A program made the position numbers and the translations under genes. The notes beneath the pieces are model-generated. The model did not search any database and had not been told where the DNA came from. It saw nothing but the letters and a program-made list of their open reading frames with translations. Shown here piece after piece: positions 44,272 through 53,779 of a DNA stretch of 64,000 nucleotides. Source of the stretch: Sphingomonas psychrotolerans (GTDB taxonomy: Bacteria > Pseudomonadota > Alphaproteobacteria > Sphingomonadales > Sphingomonadaceae). Location of the stretch: NCBI RefSeq assembly GCF_002796605.1, contig NZ_CP024923.1:1674001-1738000 (forward strand), written 5' to 3'. How positions within the stretch are numbered: position 1 is the first letter of the stretch; every line of letters begins with the position of its first letter.

Positions 44272-45423
44272 ATGCCCGCACCCGCCATCCGCCCCGTCGT
44301 CACCAGGGCGGATATCAAAGCCTTCGTCGAACTCGCCTATCGCATCAACGGCGACGATCCCCATTGGGTCGCGCCGCTCCGCGACGAAGTGAAAGCGACG
44401 ATCGACCCGAAGAAAAATGGCTGGTTCAGCCATGCCGAAGCGCAGCTGTTCCTCGCTGAGCGGGACGGCAAGGTGGTCGGTCGTATCTCGGCGCATATCG
44501 ATCGCCTCGCGCTCGAAATGCCGCCCGAACAGGGGTTCGGGCCGGGCACCGGCTTCTGGGGCCTGTTCGAGGCCGAGGATGCCGAGACCGCCGCCGCAGT
44601 GATCGCGCAGGCCGAGCAATGGCTGAAGGGCAAGGGCATGACTCGCGCGCTCGGGCCGGTGAGCCTGTCGATCTGGGAAGAGCCCGGATTGCTGGTCAAG
44701 GGCCATGACCATTCGCCGACGGTGCTGATGGGGCATCATCCGGCACGCTATCAGGGCTGGATCGAGGCGGCGGGCTACACCCCCGCCAAGAAGCTGCTGA
44801 CCTATGATCTCGACATCACCCAAGGCTTTCCCCCGCTCGTCCAGCGCATCATCGCGGCAGGCGAGAAGAATGCCAAGATCCGCATCCGCAAGGTCAACAA
44901 GGCGCGATTCGACGAGGAGGCCGCGATCATCCTCGCGATCCTCAACGATGCATGGGCGGACAATTGGGGATTCGTCCCGCTCACCCAGCCCGAGATCGAC
45001 GATGTCGGCAAGAAGCTCAAGCCGCTGGTCTTCGAGGATCTGATCATGATCGCCGAGCTCGAAGGCGAGCCGGTGGCGTTCATGGTCACTCTCCCCGACT
45101 TCAACGAGCCGCTCAAGCCGCTCAAGGGGAAATTGCTCCCGTTCGGCTGGGCGAAGCTGCTGCTCTGGCTGCGCAAGCCAAAAGCGAGGACAATGCGCGT
45201 GCCGCTGATGGGGGTGGTCAAAAGGCTGCAAAGCTCGCGCATGGCAAGCCAATTGGCCTTCATGATGATCGAATATATCCGGCGCTCCGCGGTTCCCAAT
45301 TATGGCGCGACGCGGGGCGAGATCGGCTGGGTCCTCGACGACAATCAGGGGATGATCGCGATCGCCGACACGATCGAGAGCCGGATCAATCGCGAATATG
45401 TGATCTACCGGAAGTCGATCTGA
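44272..45423 (+). CDS. GNAT-superfamily acyltransferase-like protein
   Basis: The 383-residue cytoplasmic protein belongs to a large N-acyltransferase-like family often found in sphingomonads: an N-terminal half with DPHWVAPLRDEV and LGPVSLSIWEEPGLL and a C-terminal half with SQLAFMMIEYIRR and GEIGWVLDDN. The CoA site is not clear. The enzyme's substrate is unknown. It divides from the desaturase gene by a 122-base divergent promoter region. Confidence 0.7.
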   Translation: MPAPAIRPVVTRADIKAFVELAYRINGDDPHWVAPLRDEVKATIDPKKNGWFSHAEAQLFLAERDGKVVGRISAHIDRLALEMPPEQGFGPGTGFWGLFEAEDAETAAAVIAQAEQWLKGKGMTRALGPVSLSIWEEPGLLVKGHDHSPTVLMGHHPARYQGWIEAAGYTPAKKLLTYDLDITQGFPPLVQRIIAAGEKNAKIRIRKVNKARFDEEAAIILAILNDAWADNWGFVPLTQPEIDDVGKKLKPLVFEDLIMIAELEGEPVAFMVTLPDFNEPLKPLKGKLLPFGWAKLLLWLRKPKARTMRVPLMGVVKRLQSSRMASQLAFMMIEYIRRSAVPNYGATRGEIGWVLDDNQGMIAIADTIESRINREYVIYRKSI

Positions 45424-45429
45424 GGACGA

Positions 45430-45459
45430 GCCCGCGGCGGGAACGCCGGCGCCGCGGGC
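45430..45459. terminator. Bidirectional GC-rich hairpin
   Basis: GCCCGCGGCG and CGCCGCGGGC form a perfect 10-bp stem around a 10-base loop, followed on the plus strand by CCTTGTTT. It lies between convergent genes. Confidence 0.7.
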
Positions 45460-45470
45460 CCTTGTTTGGG

Positions 45471-45737
45471 TTACTTGCGCGCTTCGCTGGCGGGATCGAT
45501 GCCCGAACGCGCGATCCATTCGGCGCGGGTGCGGCAAATCTTCTGGCGGCGATGGCTGCCGGTGGGAGTTTCGACGACGCAATAGCGATCGGCCTTCTCC
45601 ATCTTCGCGGCCGCCTTCGGCGCTTCGGTAGTCGGATCGGCGGCATAAGCCGGCGCAGTGGCGCCCGCGACCAGAATGGCGGCGGCGATCATGGCGGCGG
45701 CAACGCTCGAGACGCGGCCAGTGGTACGAGTGATCAT
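45471..45737 (-). CDS. Small exported protein of unknown function
   Basis: The 88-residue protein has a clear signal peptide (SSVAAAMIAAAILVAGATA, cut near AYAAD) and a short mature part with two Cys (YCVVETP and QKICRTRAEW). The RYCVVE...GSHRRQKICRTRAEWIA pattern recurs in small sphingomonad periplasmic proteins. Function unknown. ATG 45737 was chosen at the signal peptide; the longer frame is not supported. Confidence 0.65.
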   Translation of the reverse strand: MITRTTGRVSSVAAAMIAAAILVAGATAPAYAADPTTEAPKAAAKMEKADRYCVVETPTGSHRRQKICRTRAEWIARSGIDPASEARK

Positions 45738-45989
45738 TCCCTTTACTCCTCTGCTTTTAGACACCCAGGCGCTCCCTCGTTCCGCCTGCTCCCCATGCAT
45801 TGCATCGGTCGTGCCAAACAGCAGAGTTGTTCAATTTCAATGAGTTACGTTTGTTGCAGTTGCGAGACTGCGCTATAGTACGGCGGTACACACCAAGAGT
45901 TGGCAATTTCTCCCGGCGAGTGTCCGAAAAAGGACAATGCCAGTGTCCGGAAACGACCACGCGGCCGAGCCCGGCCCCAAATCAGCCGA
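45738..45989. promoter_or_regulatory. AT-rich 252-base intergenic region upstream of the small exported protein
   Basis: No gene is seen. GTGTCCG-AAAA-A repeats twice (45920 and 45943), and TGTCC-N6-GGACA makes a short inverted repeat at 45921-45936. GTAC-N4-GTAC lies near 45880. It probably contains the promoter of the downstream minus-strand gene. Confidence 0.4.
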
Positions 45990-46760
45990 TCAGCGTAGCG
46001 TCACCCAGGTCGGGGCATGATCGCTGGCCCGTTCGCGGCCACGATACTCCTTGTCGACGCCGGCGCCGGTCAGCCGGTCGGCCGCCTGCGGGCTGAGCAG
46101 GAGATGGTCGATCCGGAACCCGGCATCGCGCTGCCAGCAACCGGCCTGATAGTCCCAGAAGGTCCAGATCCCGCCGCTCGGGAAGCGGGTGCGCAGCGCG
46201 TCGGTCCAGCCCTGTGCGAGCAGGCTGCGATAGCGCTGCCGCGATTCGGGTTGCATCAGCGCATCGCTCGCCATCGCGCGTACCGAGAAAGTGTCGTCGT
46301 CGTTGGGAATGACGTTGAAGTCGCCCGCGAGCACTACCGGGCGCTCCTCGGCGAGCAGCGCGCGTGCACGCTCGGCCAGCCGGTCCATCCATTTCAGCTT
46401 ATAGTCGAATTTGGGTCCCGGCTGCGGGTTGCCGTTGGGCAGATAGATCGAAGCGATGATCAGATCGCCCAGCTCGACTTCGATATAGCGGCTATGCGCA
46501 TCCTCGGGGTCCCCGGCGAGGCCGCGCTGACGCTCGACCGGCTCTTGGCCACGGGCGAGCACCGCGACGCCGTTGAAGCCCTTCTGGCCGTGCCAGACCG
46601 CACCGTATCCCGCTTTCTCGATGTCGCCGACCGGCAGCGTCTCGTCGGCGCCCTTGAGTTCCTGCAGGCACACCAGGTCGGGCTTCTGCTCGTCGAGATA
46701 CTCCAGCAGGCGCTCCATACGCGCCTTGATCCCGTTGACGTTGTAGCTGACGATCTTCAT
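45990..46760 (-). CDS. xthA: Exodeoxyribonuclease III
   Basis: The 256-residue AP endonuclease/3' exonuclease has the EEP-fold motifs VNGIKAR, LQELKG (metal Glu), GDFNVIP, WTFWDYQ, RIDHLLLS and SDHAPTWV. It repairs abasic sites and blocked 3' ends. It lies 53 bases after erpA on the same strand. Confidence 0.95.
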   Translation of the reverse strand: MKIVSYNVNGIKARMERLLEYLDEQKPDLVCLQELKGADETLPVGDIEKAGYGAVWHGQKGFNGVAVLARGQEPVERQRGLAGDPEDAHSRYIEVELGDLIIASIYLPNGNPQPGPKFDYKLKWMDRLAERARALLAEERPVVLAGDFNVIPNDDDTFSVRAMASDALMQPESRQRYRSLLAQGWTDALRTRFPSGGIWTFWDYQAGCWQRDAGFRIDHLLLSPQAADRLTGAGVDKEYRGRERASDHAPTWVTLR

Positions 46761-46813
46761 CCCCGCTGGTTAGCGGCGCGCGCGGCGCAGCGCCAGCCGT
46801 AGCGGCGTCGGGA

Positions 46814-47155
46814 TCAGACCGAGAAGCTGGTGCCGCAGCCGCAGCCCGAAGCCGCGTTGGGGTTGGTCACTGCGAAATGCGCGCCGCCGAGATTGTCGAC
46901 GAAATCGACCTGGGCGCCGCGGACCAGATCGAGGCTGATCGAGTCGACCGCGAGACGGACGCCGTCGGTCTCCGCGACGGTGTCGTCGGCCTCCACGGCT
47001 TCGGCCATCCCGAATTTGTACTGAAAGCCCGAACAGCCGCCGCCCTCGACGGATAGGCGCAGGATCGCCGGCTTGCCCTGTTTCGCCGCGATCACCGCCA
47101 CCCGCGCGGCGGCGGCGGGGGTCAACGCGATCTCGGGAGTGAGGACAATAGCCAT
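46814..47155 (-). CDS. erpA: Iron-sulfur cluster insertion protein ErpA
   Basis: The 113-residue A-type carrier has the three cluster-binding Cys: one in EGGGCSGFQY and two in SGCGCGTSF near the C-terminus. It delivers Fe-S clusters to apo-enzymes. The start was placed at the family-typical MAIVLTPE; a longer open frame upstream is not supported. Confidence 0.93.
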   Translation of the reverse strand: MAIVLTPEIALTPAAAARVAVIAAKQGKPAILRLSVEGGGCSGFQYKFGMAEAVEADDTVAETDGVRLAVDSISLDLVRGAQVDFVDNLGGAHFAVTNPNAASGCGCGTSFSV

Positions 47156-47476
47156 AGGGCGGAGATAGGATGCACAACGCGGGAGGGCAATGTGTTGGCG
47201 GCCCCAGCCGCTCGCCACTCTCAATTCCGTCACCCCGGCCTTGTGCCGGGGTCCACGTCTCTGCAAAGGAAGTGTCTTTCGAAAGGCGCGCAGGCAGCCG
47301 GATACCCTGCCTATGGTCATCGGCTCAGACATCCGGCCGAGGCGACGTCCTCGGCCAGCGGACAAGTGGACCCGGCACAAGGCCGGGGTGACTAATTTAG
47401 CGTGGTTGCTTTACCCTGGTTGCAGAGCAGAGCGGTGGGGGCCGCCTCACGGACGACCCCTCTCCTCTCCTGCCTC
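47156..47476. other. 321-base intergenic region with a palindromic element
   Basis: The region between erpA and the M23 peptidase holds the palindromic repeat described at 47229-47392. No coding frame is convincing. Confidence 0.6.
47229..47392. repeat. Palindromic element with 27-28-bp arms
   Basis: The arms at 47229-47256 and 47366-47392 are inverted repeats (GTCACCCCGGCCTTGTGCCG... and its complement) with one bulged G. The left end resembles the 1087-1182 element. The centre of about 109 bases has no coding potential. Confidence 0.65.
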
Positions 47477-48670
47477 TTACTTCGCGGGGCCGCCCAGGCC
47501 GCCCTGCGCGCGGTTCTGGACCGCGGTCAAATATTCGCCGGTCTGCAGGAACGGGATCGGATTGACCGCCTTCCCGTCGACGCGGACTTCGTAATGGAGA
47601 TGGCTGCCGGTCGAGCGGCCGGTCGAGCCCATCAGGCCGATCATCTGGCCGCGACGGACGCGGCTGTTGTCGGCGACGAGGATCTTCGATAGATGGCCAT
47701 AGCGCGTCTCGATGCCGCGGCCATGGTTGATCTGGACGAGGTTGCCGTAGCCGCCCTGGCGCCCGGCATGGCTGATGATGCCGTCGGCGGTGGCGTAGAT
47801 CGGGGTGCCGATCGTGCCGGGAATATCGACGCCGGCATGCATCGCCGCAGTGCCGCGGAACGGATCCGAACGCACCCCGAAGCTCGAGGTGAAAAGCAAT
47901 TTGTCGACCGGCTGCATCGAAGGGATCGAGATCACCGTCTGCTCCAGCGCGTCGAGCTTCTTCCAGGTCAGGAACAATGCGCGGAACTGGGCATCGGCGC
48001 TTTCGGCCGAATCCGAACCCGCAGCGCCGTCGTTGTTGTCGTCCATCGGCTCGTACGGGCCGCCCATCGCGCCGCCGCTGACCTGGACATAGCGCTCGGG
48101 GGCGAGGCCGAGACGACGAAAATGGCTGGCGGTCAGCTGGTAACGCGCTTCGCCGGCGACCCGCGCCTTGTCGGCGAGCGCGACCTGGCGTTGCTCGACT
48201 TCGCGGAGCGGCGCGAGCATTTCATCGGCAACGGCGCTGGTCTGCGGCGTCGCATGGACCACTGCGCTGTCGAGCGCCGCTGCATCGGCCTTGCCGGAAA
48301 GCACTGCCGCGATCAGCGCCTGGCGCTGCTCGACGCGAGCGGCCTGCAGCTTCGCGGCTTGCTTCGCGGCGGTGACTTCGGCCTGCATCTTCGCGACCTG
48401 CGCGCGCATCTTGGCGACCTGCGCCTCGGGCGAACCGGCAACCGCGCTCACGCCGCTGACGGCGATCGCGCCGGCCATCGCCTGCGAAACGCCATAGCCA
48501 GAGAACAACACGGTCACCGCAGCTGCACCGGCGAGCAGCGCCTGGGTGCGGCCAGCGATGCTGAACCGGCGCAGATCGCGGCCGTCATGGAAAATGAAAT
48601 CGCGGGTAGTGAAAAATTTGCGGAACCGAGTGCCCAGGTTCGCATTGTTAGACTTGGTTGCGTTGGCCAT
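47477..48670 (-). CDS. M23 (LytM-type) metallopeptidase with coiled coil
   Basis: The 397-residue envelope protein has one membrane helix (about 40-70), a coiled coil (about 85-140) and a C-terminal M23 domain with zinc ligands in HAGVDIP and HLHYEVR, and TRYGHLSK. It is intact and may be an endopeptidase or divisome activator. ATG 48670 gives MANATKSNN. Confidence 0.9.
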   Translation of the reverse strand: MANATKSNNANLGTRFRKFFTTRDFIFHDGRDLRRFSIAGRTQALLAGAAAVTVLFSGYGVSQAMAGAIAVSGVSAVAGSPEAQVAKMRAQVAKMQAEVTAAKQAAKLQAARVEQRQALIAAVLSGKADAAALDSAVVHATPQTSAVADEMLAPLREVEQRQVALADKARVAGEARYQLTASHFRRLGLAPERYVQVSGGAMGGPYEPMDDNNDGAAGSDSAESADAQFRALFLTWKKLDALEQTVISIPSMQPVDKLLFTSSFGVRSDPFRGTAAMHAGVDIPGTIGTPIYATADGIISHAGRQGGYGNLVQINHGRGIETRYGHLSKILVADNSRVRRGQMIGLMGSTGRSTGSHLHYEVRVDGKAVNPIPFLQTGEYLTAVQNRAQGGLGGPAK

Positions 48671-48792
48671 GAGTCCCCGACAATTCAAGGCAAGCACGCA
48701 CCGATGCGACCCGGTGATCGGCTTACAAAAATATCAATGTCCATGGAGCAGCCCCTCCGCCTTCTGGACGTGTCGGGGTTTGGCCTGAGAAA

Positions 48793-49590
48793 TCAGGGAA
48801 CCGCAAGGGCTTGATAGTAACCACGCGTCAGACCGGCTGAGTCGCGCGCTGAGTCGTTGAATGGAGGTTTAATCAGCCCACGGAAATGCGTGCGGACAAG
48901 GTCCTGCCAGGTCGTTTCGGGGTTAATATTTTGTTCATCGCACCGCGATTCGAACCACCGCGTACCCGCTCCCACATGCCTGATTTCGTCGCTGAGGATC
49001 CGCGTCAAAATGCGTGCGGTAGCGCTATCGCCGACGGTCTCGAATCGCAGGATCGCAGCCGGCGTGACGTCGAGCCCCCGCGCCTCGAGCACCATCGGCA
49101 CCACTGCGAGCCGTGCCAGCGGATCGTGCGCAGTCGCCGCCGCTGCATCCCACAATCCGTCATGCGCGGGCAGCGCACCATAATGGCTGCCGAGCTGTTT
49201 CAGCCGTCGATCGAGAAGCGCGAAATGCATCGCCTCGTCAGCGCCGACCTGCATCCAGTCGTCGGTGAAGGCACGCGGGAATTGTCCGCCGAACCGCCCC
49301 ACCGCGTCGAAGGCGAGATCGATCGCCGCAAACTCGATATGCGCCAGCGCGTGGATCAGCGCGACGCGTCCTCGCTCGGATCCGCCCTTGCCGCGCTTGG
49401 GCATCCGGTTGGGCGGCAGCAATTCGGGATGTTCGGGGCGTGCCGGTCGCGCCGGCATCGTCACGTCGAAGCGGTGGTCGAGCCGTCCCAGCCGCCAGTC
49501 GCGCGCCGCCGCGCGCGCCGCCTTGATCTTGGCCAGCGGCTCGGCCGCGTCGAGCACCGCTCGCGCCGCTTCGGCAACGCTGCGCGTCAC
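48793..49590 (-). CDS. DUF455 ferritin-like protein
   Basis: The 265-residue protein has the ferritin-like DUF455 motifs HALAHIEFAAIDLA, DEAMHFALLDRRL and ILSDEIRHVGAGTRWFE; the Glu and His pairs can bind a di-iron centre. It starts at GTG 49590 overlapping the bcp stop by four bases. The physiological substrate is unknown. Confidence 0.85.
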   Translation of the reverse strand: MTRSVAEAARAVLDAAEPLAKIKAARAAARDWRLGRLDHRFDVTMPARPARPEHPELLPPNRMPKRGKGGSERGRVALIHALAHIEFAAIDLAFDAVGRFGGQFPRAFTDDWMQVGADEAMHFALLDRRLKQLGSHYGALPAHDGLWDAAAATAHDPLARLAVVPMVLEARGLDVTPAAILRFETVGDSATARILTRILSDEIRHVGAGTRWFESRCDEQNINPETTWQDLVRTHFRGLIKPPFNDSARDSAGLTRGYYQALAVP

Positions 49591-50048
49591 GTGCCGAGCA
49601 TCTCCTTCGCCGCGGCGAGCACCGCCTCGGCATGTCCCGGCACACGCACCTTGCGCCACGCACGGAACAGCCTGCCGTCCGCGCCGAACAGGAAAGTCGA
49701 GCGGTCGATGCCCATGTAACGGCGCCCGTAGAGCTGCTTTTCGATCCAAACGCCGAACGCTGCCATCACCGTTCCGTCATCGCTCGCGAGCGGCACGGTG
49801 AGTTCATATTTTTCCGAGAATTTCCGGTGCTTTGCGGCACTGTCCTTCGACACGCCGAGAAGTTCCACGCCGAGCGCCACGAAGTCGGGCAGCAGGGCTG
49901 AAAAGTCCTGTGCCTCGCGGGTGCAGCCCGCGGTATCGTCCTTCGGATAGAAATAGAGCACCAGCGGCCCCTTGCGATCCGCGAGCGCGAACTGGCCTTC
50001 ACTCCCTTCCAGCATCCCTGCCGGCAGCGCATCTCCGGGCTCGATCAT
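49587..50048 (-). CDS. bcp: Peroxiredoxin of the BCP type
   Basis: The 153-residue thiol peroxidase has the catalytic Cys in DDTAGCTREAQDF, preceded by YFYPKD. It reduces organic peroxides using thioredoxin. The resolving Cys expected five residues further is absent, so this is probably a 1-Cys form. It is 11 bases after glnE. Confidence 0.9.
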   Translation of the reverse strand: MIEPGDALPAGMLEGSEGQFALADRKGPLVLYFYPKDDTAGCTREAQDFSALLPDFVALGVELLGVSKDSAAKHRKFSEKYELTVPLASDDGTVMAAFGVWIEKQLYGRRYMGIDRSTFLFGADGRLFRAWRKVRVPGHAEAVLAAAKEMLGT

Positions 50049-50059
50049 CTTCGCTTCCG

Positions 50060-52735
50060 TCAGCCGCCGGCGCGGATCTCCGCCCAGCAATCGCGCACCT
50101 CCTGCCGGGTCCGTTCGAGCGAGGCAACCACCTCCTCCCACGAGCCCAGGCCCACTGCGCGCGCGATCAGCGCCTGTGTCGTCTCTCCGGGCGGCTGCGC
50201 ATCGGGCGCGACCAGCCGCAGCGTCACCAGCAGCCGCGAGAGCAGGCCATAGGCATCCGCCATGGTCGCCGGCAGCAGCCCCTCGTCGACGAGCAGCCCG
50301 ATCGCCGTGCGCAGCTGCGGCGCAAACGCAGTGCGATGCCGCAGCTGGAGCACGTGTACGGCGAATTCGAGATCGACCAGTCCGCCGGGCAGCAGCTTGG
50401 CATCGAGTGGCCCCGCCGGCGGTTTGTGCGCCGCCATCTCGTCGCGCATCTTCGCCGCATCGGCGAGGATGTCGCGTTCGGGCCGCGCGCCGTGCAACAC
50501 ATCATCGACGATCGCCTGCACCGCCGCCCGCGCGGCCTGCGATCCGAACACCGGGCGGGCGCGGGTCAGCGCCATATGCTCCCAGGTCCATGCGTCCGCA
50601 TGCTGATAGCGCGCGAACGCGTCGAGCGACACCGAGAGCGGCCCCTGCGCCCCCGAAGGCCGCAGCCGCGTGTCGACTTCGTAGAGCGGCCCCGCCGCGG
50701 TGGCGACCGACAGCGCCGCGGTCACCCGCTGCGCCAGCCGATTGTAATAGGTCACTGCGCCGAGCGGCCTGGCCCCGTCGGATTCGGCCGCATAATCGCC
50801 GGTGAACAGATAGACGAGATCGAGGTCGGAGGCGTGGGTGAGCGCCTGCCCGCCCATCCGGCCGAGCGCGAGGATCACCAATTCGCTTTCCGGCACCTGG
50901 CCATGGGTGCGCACGAATTCCTCTACGGTCGCGGCGGCGAGCACTTCGATCGCCGCTTCGGCGATCCGCGCATAGCCGTGCGAGACGTCGAGCGGATCGC
51001 TTGCCCCCGCGATGATCTGCGCACCCAGGGCAAAGCGCCGCTCGCCGACCAGCCGGCGGACATGTTCGAGCTGCCACTGATAATCGGCGCCGCGCTCGCG
51101 CGTCGCCATTTCCGCGATCAGCGCCGGAACTTCCCCGACCGGCTCCAGCGCGCTCGCATCGATCAGCCCGTCGAGCAGTTCGGCGCGCCGTCCTAATTGC
51201 TCGGCCAGGGTCGGCGCGTGGCACAGGATCGCACTCATCAGCTGGCGGAGCCCTGGCTGCGCCTCGAGCAGGCGGAAGAAGTTGATCGCGCTCGGCAATC
51301 GCGAGAGCATCGCGTCGAAGCGGGTGATCGCATGTGTGCTGTCGGGCGCCTGCGCGAACGCCTCGATCAGCCCCGGCAGCAGCGCCTCGAGCGCCTCGCG
51401 CGCCTGCGGCGAACGCAGCGCCGGATAGCTGCCCCCGCGCCAGCCCTCGACGATCCGCAGCGCGCCCGCCGGATTGTCGAACCCCGCCTCGCCGAGCCGC
51501 GCTTCCAGCGTCGCGTGATCGCTCGGCAGCCGCGGCTCCTCCTCGCCGGCGAGCGCGTCATAGACGCGGCCCACCCGCTCGACATGCGGCCGCAGCCGTT
51601 CGATCAGCGCCGCCCCGTCGGCGAGGTCGTGCAGCGCCGCGACATTGTCGAGCGCCTCCTGCCCCGCGGGCAGCGTATGGGTCTGGAGGTCGTCTACCAT
51701 CTGCAACCGGTGCTCGACCGTACGGAACTCGACATAGGCCGCAGTCAGCGCCGCGGCGTCGTCGGCATCAATCCGCCCGTCGGCGGCGAGCGCGGCCAAC
51801 GCATCGCGCGTCGCCGGCACCCGCAGCGCCGGATCGCGTCCGCCGTGAATCAGCTGATGGATCTGGGCGAAGAACTCGATCTCGCGGATGCCGCCGCGCC
51901 CGCGCTTGAGATCATAGCCACGGCCGAATGCCTGTGCCTGCGCATAATGGTCGCGGATCCGGCGCGAGATGTCGCGGATCTCGCGGATCGTCCCGTAATC
52001 GACCGCACGCCGCCATACGAACGGCCGGATCGCCTCGAGGAAGAGCTCGCCCAGTGCATGGTCGCCTGCACAAGCCCGCGCCCGGATGAAGGCGGCACGC
52101 TCCCAAGGAAGTGCCTGCGATTCGTAATAGGAGATCGCAGCCTCCACCGGCAGCGCGATCGGCGTGGCTTCGGGCGATGGCCGCAGCCGCAGGTCGACCC
52201 GCAGCACATAGCCGTCGGCCTCGCGCGACTGGAGCAGCTCGATCACTCGCCGGCCGATCCGCACTGCCGCCTCCTCGGGCACTTCGCGCGGCTTGCACGG
52301 CAAGGTCGTCGGATCGAAGATCAGGATCGGATCGATATCCGACGAGTAGTTGAGTTCGCGGCTGCCCAGCTTGCCGAGGGCGATGGCGGCAAATCCCCGC
52401 GGTTCGGCGTCGGGGGTGCGCTCCCGGATCGCCGCGCGGATCGCACGGTCCAGCGCATCGTCGGCAAAGTCGCTGAGCAGCGTCGTGACTCGGGTCAGAT
52501 CGAACCGTCCGGACAAATCGCCGAGCGCCACCAGCAGCGCCAGCCGCCGCCGCTCGATCCGCAAACGCCGCGATACGGTCATTTCGCCATCGAAAAGACG
52601 CGCGGTTTTCAACGGGTTTTCCAGCGCCTGCTCCAGATCGCCGAGCAGTTCCGACTCGCGATCGAGCAGCATCGCCAGAAACGGAGCGTGCAGACGGGCA
52701 AGATCAACTGCGCGCTGCAAATCCTCGCAATTCAT
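50060..52735 (-). CDS. glnE: Glutamine synthetase adenylyltransferase/adenylyl-removase
   Basis: The 891-residue bifunctional enzyme adjusts glutamine synthetase activity. Two nucleotidyltransferase domains are visible: an N-terminal adenylyl-removase with SSDIDPILIF and a C-terminal adenylyltransferase with ASDLDLVYLF. The product is slightly shorter than the Escherichia coli protein, as expected for alphaproteobacteria. ATG 52735 is preferred over an in-frame ATG 13 codons upstream. Confidence 0.95.
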   Translation of the reverse strand: MNCEDLQRAVDLARLHAPFLAMLLDRESELLGDLEQALENPLKTARLFDGEMTVSRRLRIERRRLALLVALGDLSGRFDLTRVTTLLSDFADDALDRAIRAAIRERTPDAEPRGFAAIALGKLGSRELNYSSDIDPILIFDPTTLPCKPREVPEEAAVRIGRRVIELLQSREADGYVLRVDLRLRPSPEATPIALPVEAAISYYESQALPWERAAFIRARACAGDHALGELFLEAIRPFVWRRAVDYGTIREIRDISRRIRDHYAQAQAFGRGYDLKRGRGGIREIEFFAQIHQLIHGGRDPALRVPATRDALAALAADGRIDADDAAALTAAYVEFRTVEHRLQMVDDLQTHTLPAGQEALDNVAALHDLADGAALIERLRPHVERVGRVYDALAGEEEPRLPSDHATLEARLGEAGFDNPAGALRIVEGWRGGSYPALRSPQAREALEALLPGLIEAFAQAPDSTHAITRFDAMLSRLPSAINFFRLLEAQPGLRQLMSAILCHAPTLAEQLGRRAELLDGLIDASALEPVGEVPALIAEMATRERGADYQWQLEHVRRLVGERRFALGAQIIAGASDPLDVSHGYARIAEAAIEVLAAATVEEFVRTHGQVPESELVILALGRMGGQALTHASDLDLVYLFTGDYAAESDGARPLGAVTYYNRLAQRVTAALSVATAAGPLYEVDTRLRPSGAQGPLSVSLDAFARYQHADAWTWEHMALTRARPVFGSQAARAAVQAIVDDVLHGARPERDILADAAKMRDEMAAHKPPAGPLDAKLLPGGLVDLEFAVHVLQLRHRTAFAPQLRTAIGLLVDEGLLPATMADAYGLLSRLLVTLRLVAPDAQPPGETTQALIARAVGLGSWEEVVASLERTRQEVRDCWAEIRAGG

Positions 52736-52820
52736 GCGAAACCCTCTTGCAGATGCGCGAGCGGAACAACACATTTGCGGATGTCAAGCAACAAATGTGA
52801 AGTCAGGACGTTTTTGTACC

Positions 52821-53006
52821 GTGAACCGCCCGTCATCCTTCTCCGCCCCTGAGGCCCGCTTGCGCGCTTATCGCGTAGAGCGCCCGCGCGCCAGCGACGC
52901 GATCGCACTTTCGCTGCGCGATGCGTTCGAGCGCGACTCCGGGCTACCCGAAGACATGGCGGCGCTGCTGGGTCGGCTGAACGGGTTCATGCTGACCAGG
53001 CATTGA
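52821..53006 (+). CDS. Second NepR-like small anti-sigma protein
   Basis: The 61-residue product begins at GTG 52821 and has the signature of NepR: I-ALSLRDAFERDSGLPEDMAALLGRLN. The aligned residues of the nepR product at 55083 are LRQAYDEA...VPDDLLDLLKKL. Both end in the same amphipathic helix plus LL-xx-(R/K)L. The gene converges on ecfG, with a hairpin between. NepR proteins bind and inhibit EcfG, so this is a candidate second anti-sigma factor. Confidence 0.6.
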   Translation: MNRPSSFSAPEARLRAYRVERPRASDAIALSLRDAFERDSGLPEDMAALLGRLNGFMLTRH

Positions 53007-53019
53007 GGGGCAGCTGCCG

Positions 53020-53041
53020 GCGATCGTCGACTAACGATCGC
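53020..53041. terminator. Convergent hairpin between the NepR-like gene and ecfG
   Basis: GCGATCGT-CGACTA-ACGATCGC forms an 8-bp perfect stem and 6-base loop. It overlaps the ecfG stop codon and could terminate both genes. Confidence 0.5.
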
Positions 53042-53681
53042 GGCTGAGATCGTCGACTTCCGCCATGATCGTATCGAGCGCACTCTTGCCGCCGGGATTG
53101 GGCAAGCTGTCACGCCGCGACGGCAATTGCCCCTCGGTGAGCAACGCCTCGAGCGCGACGCGGCCGCGCGCCACGCGGCTCTTGATCGTGCCGACCGCGA
53201 CGTTGCAGATCTCGGCGGCCTCCTCATAGGCAAAGCCGCCGGCGCCGACGAGGATCAGCGCCTCGCGCTGGGGTTGCGGCAAGTGCAGCAACGCGCGCTG
53301 CATGTCGTTCAGTTCGACATGCCGGTCCTGGCTGGCGGGCGCGGCGAGCAGCCGATCCGCCACCAGATCGTCCCATTCCCCCTTGAAGCGCGCGCGGCGC
53401 ATCTGGGAAAGATAGAGATTGCGCAGGATGATGAAGGTCCAGGCGCGCATATTGGTGCCGGCCTGGAAACGCAGACGCGCCGCCCACGCCTTGAGCAGGG
53501 TTTCCTGCACCAGATCGTCGGCGAGATCGCGGCTGCCCGAAAGCGAGCGCCCGAACGCGCGGAGATGCGGGATCACGGTCGCGAGTTGCTTCTTGAACTC
53601 GGGATCGGATAGCGCGACGTGCTCACGCGGCGGCTCGGCTGCCGCGTCCTCGCGATCGTCGGGCAGTTCGGTCTCAGTCAT
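53031..53681 (-). CDS. ecfG: General stress response sigma factor EcfG
   Basis: The 216-residue ECF sigma factor contains region 2 (LADDLVQETLLKAWAARLRF) and region 4 (REALILVGAGGFAYEEAAEICNVAVGTIKSR). Location in the phyR-nepR locus and motif content identify EcfG. ATG 53681 is preceded by GGGA; ATG 53708 has no clear ribosome site. NepR normally inhibits it and phosphorylated PhyR frees it. Confidence 0.9.
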   Translation of the reverse strand: MTETELPDDREDAAAEPPREHVALSDPEFKKQLATVIPHLRAFGRSLSGSRDLADDLVQETLLKAWAARLRFQAGTNMRAWTFIILRNLYLSQMRRARFKGEWDDLVADRLLAAPASQDRHVELNDMQRALLHLPQPQREALILVGAGGFAYEEAAEICNVAVGTIKSRVARGRVALEALLTEGQLPSRRDSLPNPGGKSALDTIMAEVDDLSRDR

Positions 53682-53779
53682 TCGATCCCGTTCACTTGCG
53701 CGTGCCATAATGCTGCGCTGATTGGAGATAGGCGCCGCAAGAGCGATTGCCAGTATTTTTGGAACTGTCCGCGAAAAGG

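Noticed and set aside
47229..47392. Insertion sequence remnant
   Set aside because: Inverted arms exist, but there is no transposase fragment and no target duplication that I can see.
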